Assembly (NCBI GenBank): GCA_009784685.1
Contig: WRBF01000001.1
Location: forward strand, 1-64,000
Source of the DNA: Defluviitaleaceae bacterium
GTDB lineage: Bacteria > Bacillota > Clostridia > Lachnospirales > WRBF01
DNA: 64,000 nt
Direction: 5' to 3'
Position numbers and translations under genes: made by a program. The notes under the pieces were generated by a model that saw only the letters and a program-made list of their open reading frames with translations, did not search any database and was not told the DNA's origin. Shown here piece by piece: positions 49,443 to 58,621 of the stretch (positions within the stretch are counted from its first letter, which is position 1; each line of letters begins with the position of its first letter).

Positions 49443-50660
49443 TCAACTGCATTCCAATTTATAAAAATGTTTTTTGCCTTTTTGAATCATCAAAAACCCA
49501 TTAACAAAGTCCGCTTGTACTATTTCCGTATTTATGTCATCTATCTTATTTTCATTTATTCTAAGCCCACCTTGTTCAATAAGCCTGCGTCCTTCGCTTT
49601 TTGAAGGAACGATTTTTGCTGCGACAAGAAGTTCAATAATGTTAACATTTTCTTTAAAGTCTACTTTAATAATCGGTACAGAATCTCCTGATTTATCACC
49701 GGAAAAAAGAGACTTTGCTGCCGCTAAAGCTTTATCCGCATCCTCTGAGTTATGAACGATTTTCGTAAGTTCATAAGCAAGAACTTCTTTAGCCTTATTC
49801 AGAGTGCTTCCACCTTCTTTGCAAAGCTCCGATATTTCTTCAATTGGCAAGAAAGTGAGCAGTTTGAGGCATTTTTCAACATCATCATCAGCTACGTTGC
49901 GCCAATATTGGAAAAATTCATAAGGCGGTGTTTTGTTTGGATCAAGCCAAACAGCTCCCTTTTCACTTTTCCCCATCTTTTGTCCGTCACTTTTTGTCAG
50001 AAGCTTGAATGTCATACCATATGCACTGCCGTTGTCTACCCGGCGGATAAGTTCCGATCCGGCGATGATGTTCGACCATTGGTCATTTCCACCCATTTGA
50101 ATTTTACAGTTGTATCTACGATAAAGTTCTAAAAAGTCATAAGCCTGCATTATCATATAGTTAAACTCGAAAAACGAAAGCCCTTTCTCCATACGGCTTT
50201 TATAACATTCAGCAGTAAGCATACGGTTAACGGAAAAATGCGTACCATATTCACGTAAAAAAGAAACATACTCAAGCTTTAACAGCCAGTCAGCATTATT
50301 AACCATAAGTGCTTTTTCGTCTTCAAAGTCAATGAATTTTTCAAGTTGCTTTCTCTGTGAATCCACATTATGTTGGATTTCATCCGGTGTCATAACCCGC
50401 CTAAGCTCATTTCTATGTGAAGGATCACCAACCATTCCGGTTCCGCCGCCGACGATTGCAATTGGTCTATGCCCTGCCCTTTGCATATGTGCCATAGCCA
50501 TAACCGGAATAAAATGTCCAACTGTAAGGCTGTCCGCTGTTGGGTCAAACCCTACATAAAAAGTGACTTTTTCTTTTGCAAGAAGTTCCTTAACCTCTTC
50601 AATATGTGTTGTTTGTTCAATAAAGCCACGTTCGTTAAGAACGTCGAATGCTGTTTTCAT
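49443..50660 (-). CDS. tyrS: Tyrosyl-tRNA synthetase
   Basis: YVGFDPTADSLTVGHFIP, QMGGNDQWSNIIAG, KMGKSEKGAVWL; start MKTAFDVLNERG; S4-like C-terminus. Confidence 0.97.
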   Translation of the reverse strand: MKTAFDVLNERGFIEQTTHIEEVKELLAKEKVTFYVGFDPTADSLTVGHFIPVMAMAHMQRAGHRPIAIVGGGTGMVGDPSHRNELRRVMTPDEIQHNVDSQRKQLEKFIDFEDEKALMVNNADWLLKLEYVSFLREYGTHFSVNRMLTAECYKSRMEKGLSFFEFNYMIMQAYDFLELYRRYNCKIQMGGNDQWSNIIAGSELIRRVDNGSAYGMTFKLLTKSDGQKMGKSEKGAVWLDPNKTPPYEFFQYWRNVADDDVEKCLKLLTFLPIEEISELCKEGGSTLNKAKEVLAYELTKIVHNSEDADKALAAAKSLFSGDKSGDSVPIIKVDFKENVNIIELLVAAKIVPSKSEGRRLIEQGGLRINENKIDDINTEIVQADFVNGFLMIQKGKKHFYKLECS

Positions 50661-50965
50661 TTGTAAAACACCCACCTGAGTGAAATTAACTGCAAGAACA
50701 AGTTTAACATAGTAAGATGGGAATTTCAAGGATAATATTTAACGATATACTGAATTTCATTTCCAGTGATTCTCTCGCCTTCCATGCGAATAGTTGCATT
50801 ACTACCTATTTTCAATACCACCGATAAAGTCATTATTTGTAACGTTTTCATGACTTTACAAGAAATTGCACGATACATTATAATATTAAGATGTAGCAAA
50901 TACATTATTGAGGTACTTTTGCAGTTATAAGCCAAAGGATTGGTATCTTAAGAGGGAGGGTAATC

Positions 50966-51826
50966 ATGCCAATATCAAACAACATAAGCGTCGGTTCTTT
51001 TTTTAGAACATCTACTCCAAGTATAAAAGCGGCTCAGTCAAATGCTAACCAAAATGCAACAGATGTTCCGCTTAATTCTGATGAAATGGCTCTTGCACAG
51101 GCTCATAAGCTTAATCTTGCAGTAGGAGATGCGTTTCAGCGCAAAATGGAAGCTATGCAAGGCGAATGCGCTGATAAAATTTCAGAAGCTAAGCAAGATT
51201 ATCGAGAAGCAAGAACACTTTGGAGAGAAAGTGGCAATTTGCTCCGTGAAAGCAATTACTTCTTTCATAAAAGCGGAATTGAAATGATTTGTACAGACTT
51301 AAATGCTTGGTCAAAGAGGCTTAACAACAGCTTTGGGCATGAACCGTTTAATTTACCTCATCAAAGGTTCAGCTTCAACTCCACACTTAATGCAATTACA
51401 ATCGGCATAGGTTCTAAAGTTCCAATGGGAAATTACTCTTTATGGGTGTTCGATTTCTTGGTCGGAGCAGTCAAAAACGGCACTCATCCCCCAACCGATC
51501 TTGGAGATGTTCCTTTTTTCGCAAATGTAGATTCGCCTTATTCCCTTGCTTTGAATAGGCTTTTAGCTGCAACCAGTAGCGGCAATTCAAGTTTGGCAAA
51601 TGACCCTGAAATGAATAGGCTTGCGTTGTCATTGTTGCACCAATTAGGCATTGACACAAGCCGTGATTTCATTATAAACGACACTGTATTTGAAATTCGG
51701 AATGGATTTATCCAAACAAAAGGCTTTGCTCCGGCGCAAAGACAAGCACCAATAGGCATTGATGGATTAAATAGGCTCGTTGAAAGAGCTTATGCGCAAA
51801 ATTTTCTGATGAAATATTTGACATAA
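50966..51826 (+). CDS. Hypothetical 286 aa protein
   Basis: GAGGGAGGG RBS and ATG; long ORF of normal codon use; no recognised family. Confidence 0.75.
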   Translation: MPISNNISVGSFFRTSTPSIKAAQSNANQNATDVPLNSDEMALAQAHKLNLAVGDAFQRKMEAMQGECADKISEAKQDYREARTLWRESGNLLRESNYFFHKSGIEMICTDLNAWSKRLNNSFGHEPFNLPHQRFSFNSTLNAITIGIGSKVPMGNYSLWVFDFLVGAVKNGTHPPTDLGDVPFFANVDSPYSLALNRLLAATSSGNSSLANDPEMNRLALSLLHQLGIDTSRDFIINDTVFEIRNGFIQTKGFAPAQRQAPIGIDGLNRLVERAYAQNFLMKYLT

Positions 51827-51846
51827 AAATAAAAGTAGGATATAAT
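51818..51846 (+). promoter_or_regulatory. Perfect consensus promoter TTGACA-17-TATAAT for SRP RNA
   Basis: -35 51818-51823, -10 51841-51846. Confidence 0.9.
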
Positions 51847-51853
51847 AGCAAAC

Positions 51854-51982
51854 AGTCCGTTTGACAGCGGCTAAGTCTTACGCAACAGTTTCTTACGAAC
51901 CGTGTCAGGTCAGGAATGAAGCAGCACTAAGTAATGCAAATTGTGTGCCGTAAGCAAGCTTAGCAGTGCCGTTAGGCGGACT
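51854..51982 (+). ncRNA. ffs: Signal recognition particle RNA (4.5S/scRNA-like)
   Basis: GTGTCAGGTCAGGAATGAAGCAGCAC core; 5' AGTCCG pairs with 3' CGGACT; T-run follows. Confidence 0.9.
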
Positions 51983-52010
51983 TTTTATGTGCTTAATACA
52001 CTCTAATTTA

Positions 52011-53168
52011 TTACAACACAGACTTTCCAAGTGTATATCCCGAAACGCCAAGATAGTCGCAAACTGTTGCCCCTATGTCAGCAAAGGTATCTCTAATCCC
52101 AATATTTTTAGGGTTAATGTTGCGACCGTAAATTAAACATGGAACATATTCTCTTGAATGGTCAGTTGTTTGAGTTGTTGGGTCACATCCATGATCTGCT
52201 GTCATTATTAGTATATCGCCGGGTTTCATTGCGTTTGTAATTTCCGGAAGTCTTTTGTCGAAATATTCCAATGCTTCCGCATATCCTTTAACATCATTTC
52301 TGTGACCATAAAGCATATCAAAATCAACAAGATTCGCAAAAATAAGCCCGCTACCAATTGTTTCAGCTGCCTTTAATATTGCATCTATCCCGGATTTGTT
52401 GTTTTTTGCGTAATCTTTGCTTGTGACTCCCCTACCCGCAAAAATATCTTCTATTTTCCCTATCGCATGGACATTTAAGCCTGCATCTTTAATTAAGTCT
52501 AGCATAGTTCCATCCGGCGGAGGGATAACAAAATCTTTTCGGTTTTCAGTTCGATGATAATTGCCGGTCTTCCCTAAAAACGGTCGGGCTATTACACGGG
52601 CAATGCCATATTTTTCGCATAACAAACCATACGCTTTTTCACAAATTTCATAAAGCTCGCTTAATGGTATTATTTCTTCATGTGCGGCTATTTGGAAAAC
52701 ACTATCTGCTGATGTATAAACAATTGGGTATCCTGTTTTAACATGCTCATCGCCAAGCCGTTGTATTATTTCAGTTCCTGATGCTGATTCATTTGCCAAT
52801 GATTTCCTGTTTATGGCATTTTCAAACAGCTCGATACATTCACGAGGAAATCCATTTTCGGTATAAGTTTGAAACGGTTTGCTAAGCATTTTGCCGGCTA
52901 TTTCCCAATGTCCGCTTATAGTGTCCTTTGCTTTGGTTAGTTCTGCGATTTTCCCGTGCAGCGCAATCGGATTTTTAACCTTTGGAAGAACTGAACCGTC
53001 TATATTTCCTATTCCCATTTCATAAAGATTTGGTATGTCAAGCTTACCAATGCTCTTGTAAATGTTGCCTATAGTATTTGAATTTATATCGTCAACACCA
53101 AACTCATGAGCATCTGGCATTGCGCCTACTCCTACGCTGTCAAGAATTATCAGTATTACTCTTTTCAT
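52011..53168 (-). CDS. deoB: Phosphopentomutase
   Basis: VILIILDSVGVGAMPDAHEFGV, AKDTISGHWEIAG, TADHGCDPTTQTTDHSRE. Confidence 0.96.
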   Translation of the reverse strand: MKRVILIILDSVGVGAMPDAHEFGVDDINSNTIGNIYKSIGKLDIPNLYEMGIGNIDGSVLPKVKNPIALHGKIAELTKAKDTISGHWEIAGKMLSKPFQTYTENGFPRECIELFENAINRKSLANESASGTEIIQRLGDEHVKTGYPIVYTSADSVFQIAAHEEIIPLSELYEICEKAYGLLCEKYGIARVIARPFLGKTGNYHRTENRKDFVIPPPDGTMLDLIKDAGLNVHAIGKIEDIFAGRGVTSKDYAKNNKSGIDAILKAAETIGSGLIFANLVDFDMLYGHRNDVKGYAEALEYFDKRLPEITNAMKPGDILIMTADHGCDPTTQTTDHSREYVPCLIYGRNINPKNIGIRDTFADIGATVCDYLGVSGYTLGKSVL

Positions 53169-53868
53169 GTATTAATCCTCCATACTGGCTTTGTGTATCA
53201 GCAAATAAATCATTTAAAAACTGTACAGGATCGACTATGTCATTTCCTTCATAAACAGCTGTGACATATATTGTTTTATTATCACATTCATCGGGTAATT
53301 CTTGATATTCACGAGACTGTACAAAGCTGCGGTGTTCGTTAAATACGGCAGCCATGCGCATAAATATAAACTCCATCTCTTCAAACTTATCAGTTCTTGA
53401 CATGTTTGACTTAATTACCGTTTTTGCTTCGGCAGCGAACTGCATAGCTTTGCGTTTATGTATTCTCGCAACATCCTCTTTGCTTCTTGCGTTTGCCAGC
53501 TCTCTTGCATATGCTTCACGTTCACGTTCAATTTTTTTCGCTTTTTCATATAATTCCGGATTATTTTCTCTTAAAAAATCAAGTTCTGCCTTTGAAAGTC
53601 TTCTTCCTGATCTAAGTGCAGCTTCAATTGTTGCAATAGTCAAAGCTGTGCGGTTATCCTCCTTAAGCCTTCTTAAATCTTCGAGCAAAGCTTCTCTTTG
53701 AGCGATTACTCTTTCAATCTCAGCAGATTTAGTACAATTATCTTCTTCAGATATCGTCCGCCTTGTTAAGCTTCGATTATCAATTTCGCCTCTGCGTAAC
53801 ATGTTAAAATCTCTGTTCTTTACATGATTTGACATCTTAGGTGTTGCGATTAAATCCGTAAGGTTCAT
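53140..53868 (-). CDS. Hypothetical coiled-coil-rich protein
   Basis: 242 aa ORF with charged helical repeats; overlaps deoB start by 29 bp. Confidence 0.75.
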   Translation of the reverse strand: MNLTDLIATPKMSNHVKNRDFNMLRRGEIDNRSLTRRTISEEDNCTKSAEIERVIAQREALLEDLRRLKEDNRTALTIATIEAALRSGRRLSKAELDFLRENNPELYEKAKKIEREREAYARELANARSKEDVARIHKRKAMQFAAEAKTVIKSNMSRTDKFEEMEFIFMRMAAVFNEHRSFVQSREYQELPDECDNKTIYVTAVYEGNDIVDPVQFLNDLFADTQSQYGGLIHEKSNTDNS

Positions 53869-53989
53869 ACTTTGTCCCTCCTTGGGTCAAGTTGCTCCAT
53901 AAATATACAATACACCTTAACGGATTTATCGACAAAGACCCGGTAAAATATTATAGCGGTTTACCGAGTTTCTTCATTAAACCTGTCCG

Positions 53990-54496
53990 TTAACTTAAGT
54001 ATTTCGCATATCCAATTTGCTCAAGCCTTTCTGATTTTTCTTCCACCATGTTTTTAAGACTTTCTCTATAGCCTTGAACCTTGGCTGCAATTTCATCGTC
54101 AAATGCGCCTATAATTTGCCCTGCAAGCAGTCCGGCGTTTTTTGCACCGTCTATAGCTACTGTTGCAACAGGGATACCGGGCGGCATTTGGACTATTGAA
54201 TAAAGTGAATCTACGCCATTTAATGTCTTTGATTTAACAGGTACGCCGATAACCGGCAAATCAGTTATAGCTGCAACCATACCGGGAAGATGCGCAGATC
54301 CGCCTGCTCCGGCTATAATGATCTTTAGCCCTCGTGAACGCGCTGTTTTTGCATAGTCAAACATCTTTTCAGGCGTTCTATGCGCTGAAACTATAAGTAT
54401 TTCGTAGTCTATACCAAGCTCTTCAAGTGATTTAGCCGCTTCACTCATAACAGGAAGGTCAGAATCACTTCCCATAATTATTCCAACTGTAGACAT
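53990..54496 (-). CDS. purE: N5-carboxyaminoimidazole ribonucleotide mutase
   Basis: [36 protein letters not shown]. Confidence 0.97.
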   Translation of the reverse strand: MSTVGIIMGSDSDLPVMSEAAKSLEELGIDYEILIVSAHRTPEKMFDYAKTARSRGLKIIIAGAGGSAHLPGMVAAITDLPVIGVPVKSKTLNGVDSLYSIVQMPPGIPVATVAIDGAKNAGLLAGQIIGAFDDEIAAKVQGYRESLKNMVEEKSERLEQIGYAKYLS

Positions 54497-54510
54497 TTTA
54501 AATCTCCTTT

Positions 54511-55665
54511 TTAGTATATTTTAACCAGCGAATGAGCGAGTTTTGCACGCTCTGTCGCTAAATCAAGCGTTTCTGCCGTAACTGTTAAATGCCCCATCTT
54601 TCTTTGCGGCTTTGAAGTTTCTTTGCCATACACATGTACTTTAACACCTTGAACAGCCAATGATTCATTCATGCCATCAACAACGGCTTTACCATCGTTT
54701 TGAATATTTGAACCTAATATGTTCCACATAACAGTTGGACGTATTAAAGTAGTGTCGCCAAGCGGAAGACCGCATATTGCTCTGATATGGTTTTCAAATT
54801 GACTGGTAACAGAACCTTCAATAGAATAATGCCCGGAATTATGCGGACGTGGAGCAACTTCGTTAATTAACACCCCTCCGTCTTTCAGTACGAACATTTC
54901 TGTGCAAAACATCCCTACTCCTTTAAAAATATCCATTACAAGCCCTGCCGCTTTCATGGCGGCTTCTTCATTTTCTTTGCTTATGCTTGCGGGGACTTTA
55001 GTTTCAAGCAATATATTATCTTCATGATGATTTTGTCCAACAGGATATATAGCTGTTTCTCCATTTGCAGTCCGACATGCTAAAACTGATATTTCCATTA
55101 AAAAATCAATATATCTTTCAGCCATAAGCGGCAATTTTCCACTTCCAAGCGATTCATAGGCAATTTGTATTTCATCATGGCTTTTAATAATATAATTGCC
55201 TTTGCCGTCGTACCCGCCGGTTCGCGCTTTTAATAAAAACGGATACCCAAAACTTTCCCCGCTTTTTATTATATCATCAATTGACTTAACTTCGATAAAC
55301 TCACCGACAGGCGCACCACCTTCAACAAGAGCCTGTTTTTGGGTAAGCTTGTCTTGTATAACCTTAAGGCTTTTTGCTGTCGGATAAATTTTCTTGCCGT
55401 TATTTTCAAGATCAATAAGTGCTTTGTGATCGATATGTTCAAATTCATAAGTAACAACATCACTTTTTGCTGCCAGTTCATTTATTGCGTTAACATCATC
55501 AAAGCTTGCAATAATGTGTTCGTCTGAAATACTATGAGACGGACAGTTTTTAGTTGGATCCAGCACTGTAACATAAAACCCCATTTTTTTAGCTTCTAAT
55601 GTCATCATTTTGCCAAGCTGTCCGCCGCCTATAATGCCTATTTTTAATTTCTGCAATTTTAGCAC
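54511..55665 (-). CDS. purK: 5-(carboxyamino)imidazole ribonucleotide synthase
   Basis: [44 protein letters not shown]. Confidence 0.97.
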   Translation of the reverse strand: MLKLQKLKIGIIGGGQLGKMMTLEAKKMGFYVTVLDPTKNCPSHSISDEHIIASFDDVNAINELAAKSDVVTYEFEHIDHKALIDLENNGKKIYPTAKSLKVIQDKLTQKQALVEGGAPVGEFIEVKSIDDIIKSGESFGYPFLLKARTGGYDGKGNYIIKSHDEIQIAYESLGSGKLPLMAERYIDFLMEISVLACRTANGETAIYPVGQNHHEDNILLETKVPASISKENEEAAMKAAGLVMDIFKGVGMFCTEMFVLKDGGVLINEVAPRPHNSGHYSIEGSVTSQFENHIRAICGLPLGDTTLIRPTVMWNILGSNIQNDGKAVVDGMNESLAVQGVKVHVYGKETSKPQRKMGHLTVTAETLDLATERAKLAHSLVKIY

Positions 55666-55684
55666 GCTCCTTATAATTCTTTAT

Positions 55685-57220
55685 CTATGTCCAATATTTT
55701 CTATCCAAACTCCGGTAAGAAATGGCTTCTGCCAGATGATTTGTTTTAATATCCTGCGATCCGTCAAGATCGGCTATAGTTCTTGCAACTTTAAGTATTT
55801 TATGATAAGCTCGTCCTGTCAACCCAAGGCTGTCAAACGCACGCTTAAGTATTTCTCTTTCAGAATCGCCAAGGATACAAAACTTGTCTATCTGTGGAGC
55901 ATTTAACTGCGAGTTTGTAAGAATGCCTTCGTCTTTATAGCGTTCCCTTTGTATGTTTTGGCAAGCTGTTACCCTTTTCTTTACTTCCTTTGATGTTTCA
56001 CCATCTCTTTTCGTATTACCAAGCTCATCATATTTAACAGCAGGTGCTTCAACTTGAATATCAATTCTGTCAAGCAGCGGACCTGATATTTTACCTAAGT
56101 ATTTAGCAACTTCATTATGCTTACACCTGCATTTGTTGCTGTCTCCATAATGGCCGCATGGGCAAGGGTTCATTGATGCAAGAAGCATACAGTCAGCAGG
56201 GTATGTAACAGTTCCGTTTACTCTTGAAACGGTTACTTCACCATCTTCAAGCGGCTGTCTTAACACTTCTAGAACTGCTTTTGGAAATTCCGGCAGTTCG
56301 TCAAGAAAAAGCACGCCGTTATGCGCAAGGCTGATTTCTCCTGGCTTTGGAACACGTCCGCCGCCTGTCAGCGCAGAATATGAGATTGTATGATGCGGTG
56401 ACCTAAATGGTCTTCTTGTTATTAGGCATGATTTATTACTTAAAAGCCCTGATATACTGTAAATCATCGTTACATCTAAGCTCTCATCAACGGTAAGGTC
56501 AGGTAGTACCCCCGGAAGCCTTTTTGCAAGCATCGTCTTACCTGACCCCGGAGGTCCTATTATAAGAATATTATGTCTTCCTGCCGCTGCAACTTCAATA
56601 GCACGTTTAACACTTTTTTGCCCCTTTACATCAGCAAAATCAAGACCATAAAAATCGCTTTCATCTACCTCAAAAAACTTATCAATATCAACTGTTATCG
56701 GTGAAAGAGGCATAGAAGTAAAGTGAAGCACTGCCTCGCTTAAGTTGTTAACCCCTATAACTTCTATCCCCTCAACCAAAGCAGCTTCTTCGCTGTTTTC
56801 AAAAGGAACTACGCATTTTGTTAACCCTGCTTCCTTCGCACTGTAGACCATAGGTAAGATACCATTAACTGAGCGCACTGTTCCATCTAGTGATAATTCA
56901 CCGGAAATTAAAGTGCTTTCAACTCTTTCTTGGTCGATAATGCCTATGCATACCAAAATTGCAACAGCTATCGGAAGGTCAAACGCTGCGCCTTCCTTTC
57001 TGGTACTTGCAGGGGCTAGGTTTATCGTAATTCGCCTTGAATAAAAATCTTTTACGATAGATGAAAGAGCTGTTGTTACACGCTCTCTTGACTCTCGAAT
57101 CGCAGAATCAGGCAGCCCAACTATGTCAAACGACGGCATACCCCTGTTGATGTCAACTTCAACATCAACGATATATCCACTTATTCCGGTTAGACCGGCG
57201 GTGTTTATTTTTGATACCAT
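55685..57220 (-). CDS. yifB: YifB/ComM family Mg-chelatase-like AAA ATPase
   Basis: GMPSFDIVGLPDSAIRESRERV, GPPGSGKTMLAKRLPGVLP, FRSPHHTIS, MNPCPCGHYG. Confidence 0.95.
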   Translation of the reverse strand: MVSKINTAGLTGISGYIVDVEVDINRGMPSFDIVGLPDSAIRESRERVTTALSSIVKDFYSRRITINLAPASTRKEGAAFDLPIAVAILVCIGIIDQERVESTLISGELSLDGTVRSVNGILPMVYSAKEAGLTKCVVPFENSEEAALVEGIEVIGVNNLSEAVLHFTSMPLSPITVDIDKFFEVDESDFYGLDFADVKGQKSVKRAIEVAAAGRHNILIIGPPGSGKTMLAKRLPGVLPDLTVDESLDVTMIYSISGLLSNKSCLITRRPFRSPHHTISYSALTGGGRVPKPGEISLAHNGVLFLDELPEFPKAVLEVLRQPLEDGEVTVSRVNGTVTYPADCMLLASMNPCPCGHYGDSNKCRCKHNEVAKYLGKISGPLLDRIDIQVEAPAVKYDELGNTKRDGETSKEVKKRVTACQNIQRERYKDEGILTNSQLNAPQIDKFCILGDSEREILKRAFDSLGLTGRAYHKILKVARTIADLDGSQDIKTNHLAEAISYRSLDRKYWT

Positions 57221-57289
57221 TATACTAAATTGCCTCCAGCTTAATAAGTCATTAAATCATTTACTTGCTCTTTTCTAAATTTTACCCTT

Positions 57290-57314
57290 TTTCCTATTGC
57301 ATTTCAATAGGAAA
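57290..57314. promoter_or_regulatory. Perfect 10+10 bp dyad in the yifB/dprA divergent promoter region
   Basis: TTTCCTATTG-CATTT-CAATAGGAAA. Confidence 0.65.
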
Positions 57315-57372
57315 TTATATATTATGTACACGGCGGTAATTTATTTTAGATATTGACCGTTGGGGGGAATAC

Positions 57373-58596
57373 ATGAACGATGACTTATATGCTTTATGGC
57401 TTTCTCAAATAAATGAGCTTTCCTTTAAAAAGCAGCTCTTACTTATAAATGCCTTTCCGCTTGCAAAGGCAATATTTAATGCAACAAAATATCAGCTAGA
57501 CTCTGTTAAAGGTCTTTCAGAATCAGACATTATCAATATAATGGCTGCGCAAAATGAAAAACTTTTAAGAAAACATGAAAACTTACTTGCACAATGCGAG
57601 ATAACTTTTGTCGGTATTCAAAACGAAAAATATCCCACTCTTTTAAAACAAATACCTGATCCACCTTTAGGTCTATATGTTTTAGGGGAGCTTCCGGACG
57701 ACTACATCACCCGCATAAGTATAATAGGTTCTCGTAAAAGCAGTGACTATGGACTTGAAGTTGCCTATTCTCTTAGTAAGGATTTAGCCGCCAACGGAGT
57801 TATAGTTGTAAGCGGTATGGCAAGAGGCATAGACAGCATGGCACATAAAGGCGCATTGGACGGCGGAGGAAAGACTATAGCTGTTTTAGGATGTGGAGTT
57901 GATGTATGTTATCCTCCTGAAAACAAAGCCCTTATGGATAGAATAAGCAAAAACGGCTGTGTTATTTCTGAATACTATCCGGGAGTCTACCCTATTCCAA
58001 TAAATTTTCCCAGAAGGAACAGAATAATCAGCGGACTTTGCGTTGGAACGGTTGTTGTTGAAGCATCAGATAAAAGTGGAACGCTTATAACAACAAATCA
58101 TGCACTTGAACAAGGTCGGGAAGTAATGGCTGTACCCGGAAATGTTACAAGCAAACTAAGCCGAGGCACAAACGAACTTATAAAAGATGGTGCGGCAGTA
58201 GTTTTAGACTATAAAGATGTGTTGAATACTATAGGTTTAGAAATTCAACCAACTAATATCATTGAAAGCGAAAACAGCGAAAATGCCAATAACAAGAATT
58301 CAAACAATGTTAGGAAAGACCTTGATAATAAAGCAAAATCAGATAAAACGAACAAAGTGAACAATAGTAAGCCAATAATCCCATCAGATTTATCAACTGA
58401 TGAAAAATTTGTTTATTTAAAAATTTTGGAAACCCCGATGAATATAGATGAACTTATTCAAAACTCAGAAGATGTTGATCCGAAAAATATGAGTTCTGCC
58501 CTTATGTTACTCGAAATAAAAGGGTATATTAGAAAAGCATCGGGATATAAATATACTGTCAGTAATCAGTCAGCAGCGACACCGCTTAATTCGTAG
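57373..58596 (+). CDS. dprA: DNA-processing protein DprA
   Basis: ISIIGSRKSSDYGLEVA, VSGMARGIDSMAHKGAL, FPRRNRIISGL, EQGREVMAVPGN. Confidence 0.95.
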   Translation: MNDDLYALWLSQINELSFKKQLLLINAFPLAKAIFNATKYQLDSVKGLSESDIINIMAAQNEKLLRKHENLLAQCEITFVGIQNEKYPTLLKQIPDPPLGLYVLGELPDDYITRISIIGSRKSSDYGLEVAYSLSKDLAANGVIVVSGMARGIDSMAHKGALDGGGKTIAVLGCGVDVCYPPENKALMDRISKNGCVISEYYPGVYPIPINFPRRNRIISGLCVGTVVVEASDKSGTLITTNHALEQGREVMAVPGNVTSKLSRGTNELIKDGAAVVLDYKDVLNTIGLEIQPTNIIESENSENANNKNSNNVRKDLDNKAKSDKTNKVNNSKPIIPSDLSTDEKFVYLKILETPMNIDELIQNSEDVDPKNMSSALMLLEIKGYIRKASGYKYTVSNQSAATPLNS

Positions 58597-58621
58597 CTGA
58601 ATAATGGAGGACAAAAAGTAA

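Noticed and set aside
50726-50935. 69-aa minus-strand ORF upstream of tyrS as a gene
   Set aside because: No convincing RBS at the given start; a shorter internal version (MTLSVVLKIGSNATIRMEGERITGNEIQYIVKYYP) looks protein-like but cannot be supported from sequence alone.
50661-50960. T-box leader upstream of tyrS
   Set aside because: No TGGAACCGCG-type antiterminator motif or terminator pair seen on the minus strand.
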